This document shows positions 1 to 7,060 of a stretch of DNA of 9,008 bases, piece after piece. The position numbers and the translations under genes were made by a program. How positions within the stretch are numbered: position 1 is the first letter of the stretch; every line of letters begins with the position of its first letter. The DNA is taken from the NCBI GenBank assembly GCA_025352915.1, contig JANXSA010000638.1:1-9008 (forward strand), given 5' to 3'. This DNA is from Rhodospirillales bacterium. Its GTDB lineage: Bacteria > Pseudomonadota > Alphaproteobacteria > Acetobacterales > Acetobacteraceae. Under the pieces are notes generated by a model that was given only the letters and a program-made list of their open reading frames with translations, was not told the origin of the DNA and ran no database searches.

Positions 1-426
1 ATTTGCCGGCAGCACCGGTGCCTCGGAGATGCTGAGGGTGACGGGTAGCACCTCCAGGATCGTGCCGACCGTGACGGTGACCACAAGGTCATACCGCCCA
101 GGCTTGGTAGCCCAGGGAGCAGGCAGACGGTACGGGTGGCCGGCCTCTGGCTTCGCGACCACTTGGCCGTCGGTCGTCTCAACCTCTATGGTTGCATTCT
201 CGATCGGCGCGTTGGTACGAAAGTCGTCGAGGTAGAGTTCCAGCTCTGCGCCCCGGGCGACCACCACCAGTTCCACGTTTTCGGAGGCTGTCTCCGCCCG
301 TGGGGCCGAAACGATCGACTGGGACGGCGGGGGCGCATCGTGGTCGTGCCCCTCATGCGCGACGGCGGGCACGGCAACGGCAAGCAGCACGGCGGCCCAA
401 AAGGCCGGCAACAGTACGCGAGTCAT
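1..426 (-). CDS. Periplasmic adaptor-like protein of a metal RND efflux system, N-terminal part (runs off the left edge)
   Basis: The reading frame is open for 142 codons from the ATG at 426-424 to the window edge, so the C-terminus is missing. A GGAGAGG ribosome binding site sits 7 bases before the ATG. Residues 1-23 form a clear Sec signal peptide (basic start, hydrophobic core, AVA cleavage site). The mature protein begins HEGHDHD, a metal-binding His cluster seen at the N-terminus of many CzcB/CusB-type membrane fusion proteins. Residues about 48-142 look like an all-beta domain (alternating V/L strands, ending near VTLSIS). The lipoyl/hairpin part that would prove an RND adaptor lies outside the window. 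Family knowledge plus the neighbouring copper ATPase make a heavy-metal efflux adaptor the best reading; another exported metal-binding protein with a beta domain remains possible. It is transcribed in the same direction as the ATPase gene but lies 586 bases beyond it, so it probably has its own promoter. Confidence 0.72.
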   Translation of the reverse strand, partial: MTRVLLPAFWAAVLLAVAVPAVAHEGHDHDAPPPSQSIVSAPRAETASENVELVVVARGAELELYLDDFRTNAPIENATIEVETTDGQVVAKPEAGHPYRLPAPWATKPGRYDLVVTVTVGTILEVLPVTLSISEAPVLPAN

Positions 427-1012
427 GGAAAGACCTCTCCAGCTGTCCAAGGCCAGGCGCCACGCCCCGGCGGGACGTGGTTGATGGATCAGCGTGTGGG
501 TCTAGGAGGCTCCGGGATCGAGCCCCAGGCGGAGCCCGGTCAGAAGAGCCAGGACGCGGCTGGCGACCGGCGGTCGACACCTCCCACCAGGTATGCTGCA
601 CAGCAGCCATGGCCGGTGCCGCAGCATATGGCCCCGCCACAAGTGCCTTCGGCGGTCGATTGCTCGAACAGGATTGCCCGGTCATCGCCACGCAGGCGCC
701 CAATGTCTTGAAGACCAGACGCCCGAAGCTCGTCGATATCCAACGCGGATGACACGGCGGAGATTCATGAGTTTCCAGAGAACCGCATAGGGAGGCTGTC
801 CTGAGCGTAAAGAGAAATGGGGAGGATGGGCCGCTGATCCAAGCTTTGAGTATGATCAGAGGCACATGCCAGGGAGCTAAAGCGCGCTGGCGATCACCGA
901 CCCGGCGCGCGGTGCCATGATCACGCCCCGCCAAAGCAGGCCACCGCGCTGCGGGTCATCTGGCGCACGCAGCACCGCGCATAGCCTCGTGCGCTCAGCC
1001 AGCCCGGTGGGG
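427..1012. other. 586-base gap with no confident gene
   Basis: This stretch separates the adaptor-like gene from the end of the copper ATPase gene. Several frames stay open on both strands, but their translations are rich in Arg, Pro, Ser and Gly without domain-like patterns, as expected of GC-rich non-coding DNA. The only candidate gene is the GTG-started Cys-rich frame listed separately. I saw no clear hairpin followed by a T-run after the ATPase stop codon and no strong sigma-70 promoter for the adaptor gene, though one should exist here. Runs around 780-860 are less GC-rich than the rest and are the most likely site for a promoter. Confidence 0.5.
540..755 (-). CDS. Possible small Cys-rich protein (doubtful)
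   Basis: A 71-codon frame begins with GTG at 755-753 and ends at 540. It lies just upstream of the adaptor-like gene on the same strand. Its middle carries a tight Cys/His/Gly cluster, CGGAICCGTGHGCC, near residues 43-56, which would suit metal binding. Against it, there is no Shine-Dalgarno sequence before the GTG (the bases there are pyrimidine-rich), no signal peptide or membrane segment is visible, and I do not recognise the family. In this GC-rich DNA, open frames of this size arise by chance. It may be a real small metal-binding protein, a decayed gene remnant or nothing. Confidence 0.2.
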   Translation of the reverse strand: MSSALDIDELRASGLQDIGRLRGDDRAILFEQSTAEGTCGGAICCGTGHGCCAAYLVGGVDRRSPAASWLF

Positions 1013-3388
1013 TCACAACGTGACCGTTCGCAGGCGCAGCGCGTTGGCAATGACCGAGACCGAGCTGAGTGCCATGGCAAGCGCCGCCACGATCGGGCTG
1101 AGCAGCAGGCCGAAGGCAGGATACAGCACCCCGGCGGCTAGCGGCACGCCAGCCACGTTGTAGATGAAGGCGAACACCAGGTTCTGGCGGATGTTGCGCA
1201 TTGTCGCCCGGCTGAGGGTGCGGGCCCGGGCAATGCCCATCAGGTCGCCCTTCACCAGCGTGACCCCGGCGCTGTGCATCGCCACCTCGGTGCCGGTGCC
1301 CATGGCGATGCCGACATCGGCCTCGGCCAGCGCCGGAGCATCGTTCACCCCATCCCCCGCCATGGCGACCACCTCGCCCTTGGCGCGCAGGTCGCGCACG
1401 ATGCGGTGCTTGTCCTGCGGCATCACCTCGGCCTGCACGTCGGTGATACCGAGTTTGCCGGCGATCGCCTTTGCGGTGGTGGCATTGTCGCCGGTCAGCA
1501 TCACGATGCGGATGCCATCCTGGCGCAACTGGTCGAGGGCGGCGAGCGTGCTTGCCTTCACCGGGTCAGCGATGGCAATGACGCCGCCCGGCTTCCCCTC
1601 GATACCCACGAACAGGACAGTTGCGCCGCCGCCGCGCATTTCGTCCGCGCGTGCGGCGAGGGCAGCGATGTCCACCCCCTGGGCCTCCATCATGCGCGCA
1701 TTGCCCAGCGCTACTCGGCGCCCGCCCACCAAGCCCGTCACGCCCTGGCCGGTCACCGAGTTGAATTCCTGTGGCTCAGAAATGCTGGCGCCGTTGTCGC
1801 GTGCCGCTGCCACAATGGCCGCGGCCAGCGGGTGCTCGCTCGACCGTTCCAGGCTGGCGGCGAGCGCCAGAAGCTCAGGCTCGGTCACGCCGTCGACCGG
1901 CACGATCTCGACCACACGCGGCTTGCCCTCGGTGAGGGTGCCGGTCTTGTCGACGACCAGCGTGGTGACTTTCTCCATGCGCTCCAGCGCCTCCGCCGAC
2001 TTGATCAGCACGCCAGCGGTCGCACCCTTGCCGACCCCGGTCATGATCGACATCGGTGTGGCAAGGCCCAGCGCACAGGGACAGGCGATGATCAGTACCG
2101 AGACAGCCGCGATCAGCCCATAGGCCAGTGCCGGCGGCGGCCCCCATATGGCCCAGGCGATGAAGGCCAGCACCGCCATCGCGATCACGACCGGGACGAA
2201 GTATCCCGAGACAATATCTGCCATGCGCTGGATCGGCGCCCGGCTGCGCTGGGCTTCGGCCACCATGGCGACAATGCGCGCCAGCATGGTTTCGGCACCA
2301 ACCTTCTCGGCCTGCATCACCAGCGCGCCCGTGCCGTTCACTGTGCCGCCGATGAGCTTGTCGCCAGGCTCCTTGGCAAGGGGCATGGACTCGCCGGTGA
2401 CCATGGACTCGTCCACAGCGCCGCGTCCCTCCAGCACCACGCCGTCGACCGGCACGGCGTCGCCTGGCCGCACGCGCAGCCGGTCCCCCGCCTGCACCTG
2501 CCCGAGCGGGATCTCCTCATCCGCACCCGAGGCGGTGATGCGCCGTGCGGTCTTGGGTGCTAGGTTCAACAGGGCGCGGATGGCGCCGCCCGTCTGCTCG
2601 CGGGCGCGTAGTTCCAGCACCTGGCCGAGCAGAACCAGTACGGTGATGACCGCGCCGGCCTCGAAATAGACAGCAACTGTGCCGCCCTCACCGCGGAAGC
2701 CGGTGGGAAATATACCAGGCACGAAGGTCGCGAACAGGCTGTACAAGTAGGCGGCGCCGGTGCCGATCGCGATCAAGGTGAACATGTTGAGGTTGCGGCT
2801 GACCAGCGAAGCCCAGGCCCGCTCGAAGAATGGCCAGCCGGCCCACAGGATCACCGGGGTGGCGAGCAGGAACTGGATCCAGGTCGATGTGGCTGGGCTC
2901 ACCAGATGGCGCAGCCCGAGCAGATGGCCACCCATTTCAAGCGCCACCACGGGCAACGTCAGCGCGGTGCCAATCCAGAACCGCCGCGTCATATTGACGA
3001 GTTCGGGGTTCGGTCCGGCATCGGCAATGATCTCAGCCGGCTCCAGTGCCATGCCGCAGATCGGGCAGTTGCCGGGGCCAACCTGACGGATTTCGGGATG
3101 CATCGGGCAGGTATAGATGGCGCCACCGGCGGCCGGTGCAGGCGCCGGCGGTGTGGCGATCTTCGGCGCCAGGTAGCGTTCCGGTTCGGCGATGAACTTG
3201 GTGCGACAGGAAACGGAGCAGAAGTGGAACAACGCGCCGCCATGCTCGGCGTGATGCTTGGATGTTTGCGGGTCCACCTTCATGCCGCAGACCGGGTCAG
3301 TTGCCATCAATTCCGCGGCATCGCCATGGGTGTGCCCGCTGCCGTGGCCCGCCATCGCGTGTCCTTGATGCGCATGCTGATCGCTCAT
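1013..3388 (-). CDS. copA: Copper-exporting P1B-type ATPase with N-terminal YHS and CPMHPE/CPICGM metal-binding domains
   Basis: This inner-membrane pump of 791 residues couples ATP hydrolysis to export of Cu(I), possibly also Ag(I), from cytoplasm to periplasm. Order of parts: a His-rich start (H5, H7, H10, H15, H19, H21); a YHS domain at about 29-73 (DPVCGM 31-36, CSVSC 57-61); a heavy-metal-binding domain at about 91-117 (YTCPMHPE 92-99, CPICGM 108-113); TM helices from about 135; TGES 331-334 in the actuator domain; CPC 436-438 in the transport helix; DKTGT 480-484 with phosphorylated Asp480; the HP pair 519-520; TGDN 632-635; GDGVND 678-683; and the P1B-1 signatures YN 743-744 and MALSS 772-776. 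All catalytic residues are present. The usual CxxC ferredoxin-like HMA domain is absent and replaced by the YHS and CPMHPE modules, as in a known subgroup often annotated as Cu or Ag ATPase. AGGAGAG precedes the ATG at 3388 with good spacing. It is divergent from csoR and shares its operator. Confidence 0.95.
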   Translation of the reverse strand: MSDQHAHQGHAMAGHGSGHTHGDAAELMATDPVCGMKVDPQTSKHHAEHGGALFHFCSVSCRTKFIAEPERYLAPKIATPPAPAPAAGGAIYTCPMHPEIRQVGPGNCPICGMALEPAEIIADAGPNPELVNMTRRFWIGTALTLPVVALEMGGHLLGLRHLVSPATSTWIQFLLATPVILWAGWPFFERAWASLVSRNLNMFTLIAIGTGAAYLYSLFATFVPGIFPTGFRGEGGTVAVYFEAGAVITVLVLLGQVLELRAREQTGGAIRALLNLAPKTARRITASGADEEIPLGQVQAGDRLRVRPGDAVPVDGVVLEGRGAVDESMVTGESMPLAKEPGDKLIGGTVNGTGALVMQAEKVGAETMLARIVAMVAEAQRSRAPIQRMADIVSGYFVPVVIAMAVLAFIAWAIWGPPPALAYGLIAAVSVLIIACPCALGLATPMSIMTGVGKGATAGVLIKSAEALERMEKVTTLVVDKTGTLTEGKPRVVEIVPVDGVTEPELLALAASLERSSEHPLAAAIVAAARDNGASISEPQEFNSVTGQGVTGLVGGRRVALGNARMMEAQGVDIAALAARADEMRGGGATVLFVGIEGKPGGVIAIADPVKASTLAALDQLRQDGIRIVMLTGDNATTAKAIAGKLGITDVQAEVMPQDKHRIVRDLRAKGEVVAMAGDGVNDAPALAEADVGIAMGTGTEVAMHSAGVTLVKGDLMGIARARTLSRATMRNIRQNLVFAFIYNVAGVPLAAGVLYPAFGLLLSPIVAALAMALSSVSVIANALRLRTVTL

Positions 3389-3432
3389 GTCGTGCTCTCC
3401 TGGGTCGGGGGCGTCGTTGGCGTATCCAGTGC

Positions 3433-3461
3433 TTGGCGCTTATACCCATTGGGGGTATATA
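3433..3461 (+). promoter_or_regulatory. Putative csoR operon promoter, leaderless
   Basis: A TTGGCG -35 box (3433-3438) and a TATATA -10 box (3456-3461) are separated by exactly 17 bases, a near-ideal sigma-70 layout. Counting 7 bases on from the -10 box places the transcription start at 3468, the A of the csoR ATG. No Shine-Dalgarno sequence is present in the normal window upstream of that ATG; the only G-rich run, GGGGG at 3451-3455, is part of the operator and 12 bases away. Together these suggest a leaderless messenger for csoR. The start site is inferred from spacing, not measured. Confidence 0.55.
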
Positions 3462-3465
3462 ACAA
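3439..3465 (-). promoter_or_regulatory. Putative promoter of the copper ATPase gene
   Basis: On the minus strand a TATAAG -10 box lies at 3444-3439. The best upstream -35 candidate is TTGTTA at 3465-3460, with a short 15-base spacer, so the -35 call is weak. Transcription would begin near 3432, leaving a leader of about 44 bases before the ATG at 3388, which includes the AGGAGAG ribosome binding site. The CsoR operator covers the spacer and most of the -10 box, so bound repressor should block this promoter as well as that of csoR. Confidence 0.45.
3441..3459. promoter_or_regulatory. CsoR operator: perfect 7-5-7 inverted repeat
   Basis: TATACCC (3441-3447) and GGGTATA (3453-3459) form a perfect inverted repeat around the 5-base spacer ATTGG. 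CsoR-family repressors are known to bind pseudo-palindromes of the TACCC/GGGTA type containing G/C tracts, usually in their own promoter. Here the site lies between the -35 and -10 boxes of the csoR promoter and also over the -10 box of the divergent ATPase promoter, so one site can control both directions. I saw no second copy of this motif elsewhere in the window. Confidence 0.75.
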
Positions 3466-3467
3466 GC

Positions 3468-3743
3468 ATGAACGATACAGCGAAAAAGCCGATCCTGACC
3501 CGCTTGAAGCGGATCGAAGGCCAAGTTGGGGGGCTTCACCGGATGGTGGAGGGGGACCGCTATTGCATCGACGTCTTGACGCAGATCAATGCGGTCCGTG
3601 CCGCGCTGCATAAGGTTGAAGCTGAGATCCTGCGCAATCACGTAACGCATTGCGTTGCCGATGCGTTCGCCAGCGGCGATGTCGAGGGGCGGCGACAGAA
3701 GATCGAGGAACTGGTCGATACGATGGGTCGGATGACGAGGTAG
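3468..3743 (+). CDS. csoR: Copper-sensing CsoR-family transcriptional repressor
   Basis: This is a 91-residue, all-alpha DUF156 protein. In this family the apo form binds DNA as a tetramer and Cu(I) binding releases it. The family pattern is clear from RLKRIEGQVGGL at 12-23 onward. The metal ligands of Cu(I)-type CsoR are present as Cys33, His58 and Cys62, with the same 25- and 4-residue spacings as the well-studied Mycobacterium tuberculosis protein (Cys36, His61, Cys65). The Ni/Co sensor RcnR has His rather than Cys at the last position, which argues against that reading; FrmR-type formaldehyde sensors are less likely given the copper gene context. The start at 3468 is chosen because homology begins immediately after it and the promoter geometry puts the transcript start there; an in-frame extension to 3387 would read through the operator and promoter. 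The stop codon is 4 bases before the next gene. Confidence 0.93.
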   Translation: MNDTAKKPILTRLKRIEGQVGGLHRMVEGDRYCIDVLTQINAVRAALHKVEAEILRNHVTHCVADAFASGDVEGRRQKIEELVDTMGRMTR

Positions 3744-3747
3744 ACAA

Positions 3748-4194
3748 ATGCGGACTGGTTGGAGGCACAGCTTTGGCAGTATCGCCGCACTCCTTGGGGT
3801 GCTGGGCCTGCTCTTGTCTGGCGCAAACCCCACCACGTCCCGTGCACTGGCTGATCAGATCGATGCAGGTGCCGCGTCAGGCCGTGCCACTCATTTGACG
3901 TCTACGACCCACCGCCACGACCTGCATGACCATGGAACCTCGGCAGCCCAGTCGTCGGCGCGGCTGATCGATGATGCCGTTCGGGAGACGTCATCTTCGG
4001 ATTGCCCGCAACATCACGGTCGTGCGTGCTGCACCGCGGCGGCGTGCCCGGCATTCAGCATGGCGCTAACGGCAGATCCGTTGGGTTCCTTCGCCTGGAT
4101 CGGCGCTGCGGGCGCCTTCCGTCGCTACGCAGTGACGGTGCCGGCAAGTATCGATGCCTTGCCAGTGACACCACCCCCTCGAAGGGATTTCTGA
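3748..4194 (+). CDS. Exported or membrane-anchored Cys/His-rich small protein, CopL/DUF2946-like
   Basis: This protein of 148 residues starts 4 bases after csoR, with GAGG of the csoR end as a likely ribosome binding site, so the two are probably co-transcribed. Residues 1-25 have a basic start followed by a hydrophobic stretch, consistent with a signal peptide or membrane anchor. Two possible metal-binding patches follow: a His cluster at 55-62 (HRHDLHDH) and a Cys/His cluster at 86-100 (Cys86, His89, His90, Cys94, Cys95, Cys100). A second moderately hydrophobic segment lies near 101-125, and the C-terminus is Pro/Arg-rich. The arrangement resembles the small CopL or DUF2946-type proteins found beside copper resistance genes, but similarity is by pattern only. 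A periplasmic copper-binding or regulatory role is inferred from composition and position. No catalytic motif is visible. Confidence 0.7.
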   Translation: MRTGWRHSFGSIAALLGVLGLLLSGANPTTSRALADQIDAGAASGRATHLTSTTHRHDLHDHGTSAAQSSARLIDDAVRETSSSDCPQHHGRACCTAAACPAFSMALTADPLGSFAWIGAAGAFRRYAVTVPASIDALPVTPPPRRDF

Positions 4195-4315
4195 CCGGCC
4201 TCACGCCTGTCGGCCGTCGCGCGCCCTCTCGGTTCGCTGCTGCCCAGACGTTCGACGCCGGTCCTCTGTCGCGTGCCGCGTTGCATCCGAACCCCTTCAT
4301 GGATCGAACCTCATC

Positions 4316-5731
4316 ATGTCTGCAAAATGCTCTCGTCGGCGCCTGTTGGCGTCCGCCGGTGCGGCCGGCCTCGTCGCCAGCCTGCCGTCCCCACTCTCTG
4401 CCGCCACCCCGCATCAACTGATCGCCGACCGGCGCAGTATCGTGGTCAACGGCAAGCCAGCCTCAGTCTTCGGCCTGCGTCGACCCGATGGGCAGAGCGG
4501 CCTCATCCTCGACCCGGGCGAGCGCTTCATCGTCGACGTGCTCAATCGCACCGGCGAACCCACCATCATCCATTGGCACGGCCAGACGCCGCCACCTGAC
4601 CAGGATGGTGTGACGGACACCGGTTATGTCGCTCCGATCGCGCCAGGCGCGACCCAGCGCTACGACTTCCCGGCGCGGCCCGGCACGCATTGGATGCACT
4701 CGCATCATGGCCTGCAGGAACAGGCGCTCCTGGCCGCGCCGCTGATCGTGCGCAGCGCGGACGACATCCGCCTGGACGCCCAGGAAGTCATCGTGCTGCT
4801 GCACGATTTCTCCTTCCGTAGCCCCGCAGAGGTGCTCGCCACCGTCACCGGCAGTGCCGGCATGAACCACGGTGCAGCGCCCGCCATGGCCCATGGGCGG
4901 CGAGGCGCGGCTGCGATGGACCTCAACGATTTCGACTACGACGCCTATCTGGCCAACGATCGCACCTTCACCGATCCGATGGTCGTCCGCACAGAGCGGT
5001 CGGGCCGCGTCCGGCTGCGGCTGATCAACGGCGCCACCTCGACCGCCTTTTGGGTCGAGCTCGGCGCCCTGCGCGCCAGTCTGCTGGCGGTGGACGGGAA
5101 CCCCGTTGCCCCGCTGGATGTGCGTCGCCTACCGCTGGCGCAGGGTCAGCGCGTCGACCTGCTGCTAACGTTGCCCGCGGGCGGCGGGGCCTTTCCGGTC
5201 ATCGCCCAGCGCGAGGGTGATCGGCAGCGCACCGGCATAATCTTGGCTTCGCCAGGCAGCGCCATCACCCGGGTCGACGATCTGGCGGACGCGCCGGTCG
5301 GCGCAATCGACCTCTCCCTGGAGACGCGCCTGGCTGCCGTCGAGCCACTGACGAACCGCCAGCCGGACAGCCGCCATCAGCTCACCTTGACCGGCAGCAT
5401 GATGCCGTATGTCTGGACCCTGGACGGTCGCTCCTGGGCGAACCGGCAGCCACTGCGCATCAAGACCGGCCAGCGCGTCGCAGTCGATCTGGTGAACAAA
5501 AGCCAGATGGGGCACCCGATGCACCTGCACGGCCACCACTTCCAGGTCGTCGCCATCAATGGCCGCAGGATCACCGGCGCGGTGCGCGACACCGTGCTGG
5601 TGCCGGTCGATACGACGGTGACCATCGCCTTCGACGCCGACAATCCCGGTCGCTGGCTGCTGCACTGTCACAACCTGTTCCACATGGCGACCGGCATGAT
5701 GACCGAACTTAGCTATGCCGATGTCAGCTAG
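4316..5731 (+). CDS. Tat-exported multicopper oxidase (CueO/CopA-type laccase family)
   Basis: This 471-residue three-cupredoxin-domain enzyme is expected to oxidise Cu(I) to the less toxic Cu(II) in the periplasm while reducing oxygen to water. The N-terminus SRRRLLASAG (6-15) and the hydrophobic stretch to the Ala-rich site near 30 form a twin-arginine signal, fitting export after folding. All copper ligands are visible: HWHG 86-89 and HSHH 128-131 for the trinuclear centre; the HPMHLHGHH segment 400-408 (His400 for type 1, His403 and His405 for the trinuclear site); and HCHNLFHMATGM 450-461, with Cys451, His456 and axial Met461 of the blue copper and His450/His452 of the cluster. The middle insertion at about 183-201 has only a few Met residues, unlike the long Met-rich insert of Escherichia coli CueO or the repeats of PcoA. 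The ATG at 4316 has only a weak ribosome site. A 121-base gap precedes it. Confidence 0.93.
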   Translation: MSAKCSRRRLLASAGAAGLVASLPSPLSAATPHQLIADRRSIVVNGKPASVFGLRRPDGQSGLILDPGERFIVDVLNRTGEPTIIHWHGQTPPPDQDGVTDTGYVAPIAPGATQRYDFPARPGTHWMHSHHGLQEQALLAAPLIVRSADDIRLDAQEVIVLLHDFSFRSPAEVLATVTGSAGMNHGAAPAMAHGRRGAAAMDLNDFDYDAYLANDRTFTDPMVVRTERSGRVRLRLINGATSTAFWVELGALRASLLAVDGNPVAPLDVRRLPLAQGQRVDLLLTLPAGGGAFPVIAQREGDRQRTGIILASPGSAITRVDDLADAPVGAIDLSLETRLAAVEPLTNRQPDSRHQLTLTGSMMPYVWTLDGRSWANRQPLRIKTGQRVAVDLVNKSQMGHPMHLHGHHFQVVAINGRRITGAVRDTVLVPVDTTVTIAFDADNPGRWLLHCHNLFHMATGMMTELSYADVS

Positions 5732-5767
5732 CGCGGGGCAATTCTGTCGGGCCGTCTAAAGCGTGGG

Positions 5768-5784
5768 TGCCGGCCCCACCGGCA
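5768..5784 (+). other. Small GC-rich hairpin between the oxidase and Met-rich protein genes
   Basis: TGCCGG (5768-5773) and CCGGCA (5779-5784) can pair across a CCCCA loop. No T-run follows, so it does not look like an intrinsic terminator. It could be an mRNA-stability or processing element within the operon, or chance in GC-rich DNA. Confidence 0.25.
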
Positions 5785-5848
5785 TCGCCTTCCTCCCCTC
5801 GGCCTAGCACCCGCTTGGCCGCCATCCGTATCCAACAGGAACATCGCC

Positions 5849-6706
5849 ATGATCCGCACGAACCTGCTTCTCTCCACCGCACTGCTCGCCGCCGCCATCA
5901 CCGGCACCCCGATGGCGGGCCGCGCGCAAGGACAGGCCCAACCTCCAGCCCCGCAGGCACAGGGGGCGGAGAAGAGCAAAGAGGACCACAAGGAGCACCA
6001 CCCGACGGACGCCACGACAGCGCAGGCCGCGCCTGCACCCGCGACGCCCGCACCCGGTCAAGGAGGGGCCGGTCAGGCTCCAGCCATGGGAATGATGGGC
6101 GGCGGCACGGGCATGATGGGAGGCGACATGGGCGCCATGATGCAGCGCATGATGCCGATGATGCACGGCATGATGGCGCAGCGCGGCATGGAAAGGATGG
6201 ACGGGCCGATGGGCATGATGGCCCCCAGGCGAGTGGAGGGCCGCATCGCCTTCCTGCGCACCGAGTTGCAGATCACCGAGGCGCAAACCTCCGCCTGGAA
6301 TGCCTTTGCCGATGTGCTCCGTGCGCAAGCCCGCAGCATGGAAGCGATGCGCAGCCGCATGATGGGCGGCGCCGCGATGCCTGCCGGACAAATGCCGGTC
6401 GGGCCGATGCCTGGTGCCCAGGCGCCAGGCAGCCCTCCGTCAGCCGGACAGATGCCCGGTGGTCAAATGCAGGCTGGCCAGGCGCCCGGCCGTCCCATGC
6501 CGGGAGCTGGAATGGGCATGGCGCCGAGCCCAAGTGCGACGATCAGCTTCCCGGACCATGCTGACCAGGTCGTGCAGATGCTGACGACCAGCCTCGAAAC
6601 AGCGCGAGCAACCGCCACTGCGGGGCGCGCGCTCTATGCGGTGCTGACCGACACCCAGAAGAAGACAGCCGACGAACTTCTCGCAATGCCAATGCGCGGC
6701 ATGTGA
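5849..6706 (+). CDS. Met-rich periplasmic LTxxQ (Spy/CpxP-like) protein
   Basis: This protein of 285 residues is preceded by AGGA 8 bases before the ATG. Residues 1-26 are a Sec signal peptide. A Gln/Ala/Pro-rich linker with DHKEHH near 46-51 follows, then a very Met-rich segment at about 80-124 with roughly nineteen Met residues in GMMGG and MMQRMMPMM patterns. A helical region (129-171) contains the first LTxxQ-like motif, ITEAQTSAWNAF 142-153. A second Met/Pro/Gly/Gln linker (177-226) is built from imperfect AGQMPxG and QAPG repeats, and a final helical region has a second motif, LTDTQKKTADEL 266-277. Spy/CpxP family proteins are periplasmic and include stress-induced chaperones; Met clusters of this type bind Cu(I). 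A periplasmic copper buffer or copper-stress chaperone is therefore likely but inferred. It is larger than classical Spy because of the two low-complexity segments. Confidence 0.8.
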   Translation: MIRTNLLLSTALLAAAITGTPMAGRAQGQAQPPAPQAQGAEKSKEDHKEHHPTDATTAQAAPAPATPAPGQGGAGQAPAMGMMGGGTGMMGGDMGAMMQRMMPMMHGMMAQRGMERMDGPMGMMAPRRVEGRIAFLRTELQITEAQTSAWNAFADVLRAQARSMEAMRSRMMGGAAMPAGQMPVGPMPGAQAPGSPPSAGQMPGGQMQAGQAPGRPMPGAGMGMAPSPSATISFPDHADQVVQMLTTSLETARATATAGRALYAVLTDTQKKTADELLAMPMRGM

Positions 6707-6728
6707 ACGACGACGTCGACCGCGCTGC

Positions 6729-6778
6729 GGGAGCGACAGCCTACCGGCCGCCGCTCCCCGGTATCGCAAATCTTGCGA
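6729..6778 (+). other. Two small hairpins just before the DUF2933 gene
   Basis: GGGAGCG (6729-6735) can pair with CGCTCCC (6752-6758), and TCGCAA (6764-6769) pairs perfectly with TTGCGA (6773-6778) over a three-base loop. The second ends 5 bases before the AGGAG ribosome site of the next gene. Neither is followed by a T-run, so a full terminator is unlikely. They may affect mRNA processing or translation between the first and second halves of the operon. Confidence 0.3.
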
Positions 6779-6796
6779 CGTTTAGGAGATGATCGA

Positions 6797-7060
6797 ATGG
6801 ACGAACCGTCTCACTCCCCTTGGTGGCGCAGCGCCGGTGGGCTTGCGCTCTGTGGCTTCCTGCTGATCGCAGGGTTCTTCCTGATCACGGAGCATACAGC
6901 GCACGTGTTCGGCGCTCTGCCTTTCGCTCTGTTCCTTCTGTGCCCAGTGCTGCACCTGTTCCATCATCGCCGGCATGGTGGTCATGGCCGCCATGGGCAC
7001 CATCACCGCGAACAACGCGACGACGCGAACCCACCGCCTCGCCCAGGAGCCCAGCCATGA
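6797..7060 (+). CDS. DUF2933 family His-rich small membrane protein
   Basis: This protein of 87 residues starts at the ATG at 6797, chosen because AGGAG at 6784-6788 lies 8 bases upstream; an upstream in-frame codon at 6773 has no such signal. The body WRSAGGLALCGFLLIAGFFLITEH runs straight into a second hydrophobic stretch, ALPFALFLLCPVLHLF, giving two predicted helices (about 13-30 and 38-55). This is the hallmark of DUF2933, with conserved TEHTAH (31-36), the Cys49-Pro pair and LHLF. The tail is basic and His-rich (nine or so His between 53 and 70), followed by a Pro-rich end. DUF2933 has no established function; members often occur near copper oxidases and ICMT-like genes. The His tail suggests metal binding. 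The stop codon overlaps the start of the next gene in an ATGA, so translation is probably coupled. Confidence 0.85.
   Translation: MDEPSHSPWWRSAGGLALCGFLLIAGFFLITEHTAHVFGALPFALFLLCPVLHLFHHRRHGGHGRHGHHHREQRDDANPPPRPGAQP

Noticed and set aside
353..934. A 193-codon minus-strand frame in the gap before the adaptor-like gene
   Set aside because: It overlaps the first 74 bases of the adaptor-like coding region in another frame, has low-complexity Arg/Pro/Ser composition and no recognisable start signal or domain.
1164..2669. Long plus-strand open frames opposite the copper ATPase gene
   Set aside because: They are antisense shadows of a complete, motif-perfect ATPase. Their translations are rich in Ala, Arg, His and Pro with no domain pattern, as expected from GC-rich codon bias.
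3387..3467. A longer N-terminus for CsoR starting at 3387
   Set aside because: The added 27 residues would be translated from the promoter and operator region and do not belong to the family, whose homology starts right after the ATG at 3468.
5804..6391. A 195-codon minus-strand frame opposite the Met-rich protein gene
   Set aside because: Its His-rich look is only the reverse complement of the Met (ATG to CAT) codons of the real gene.
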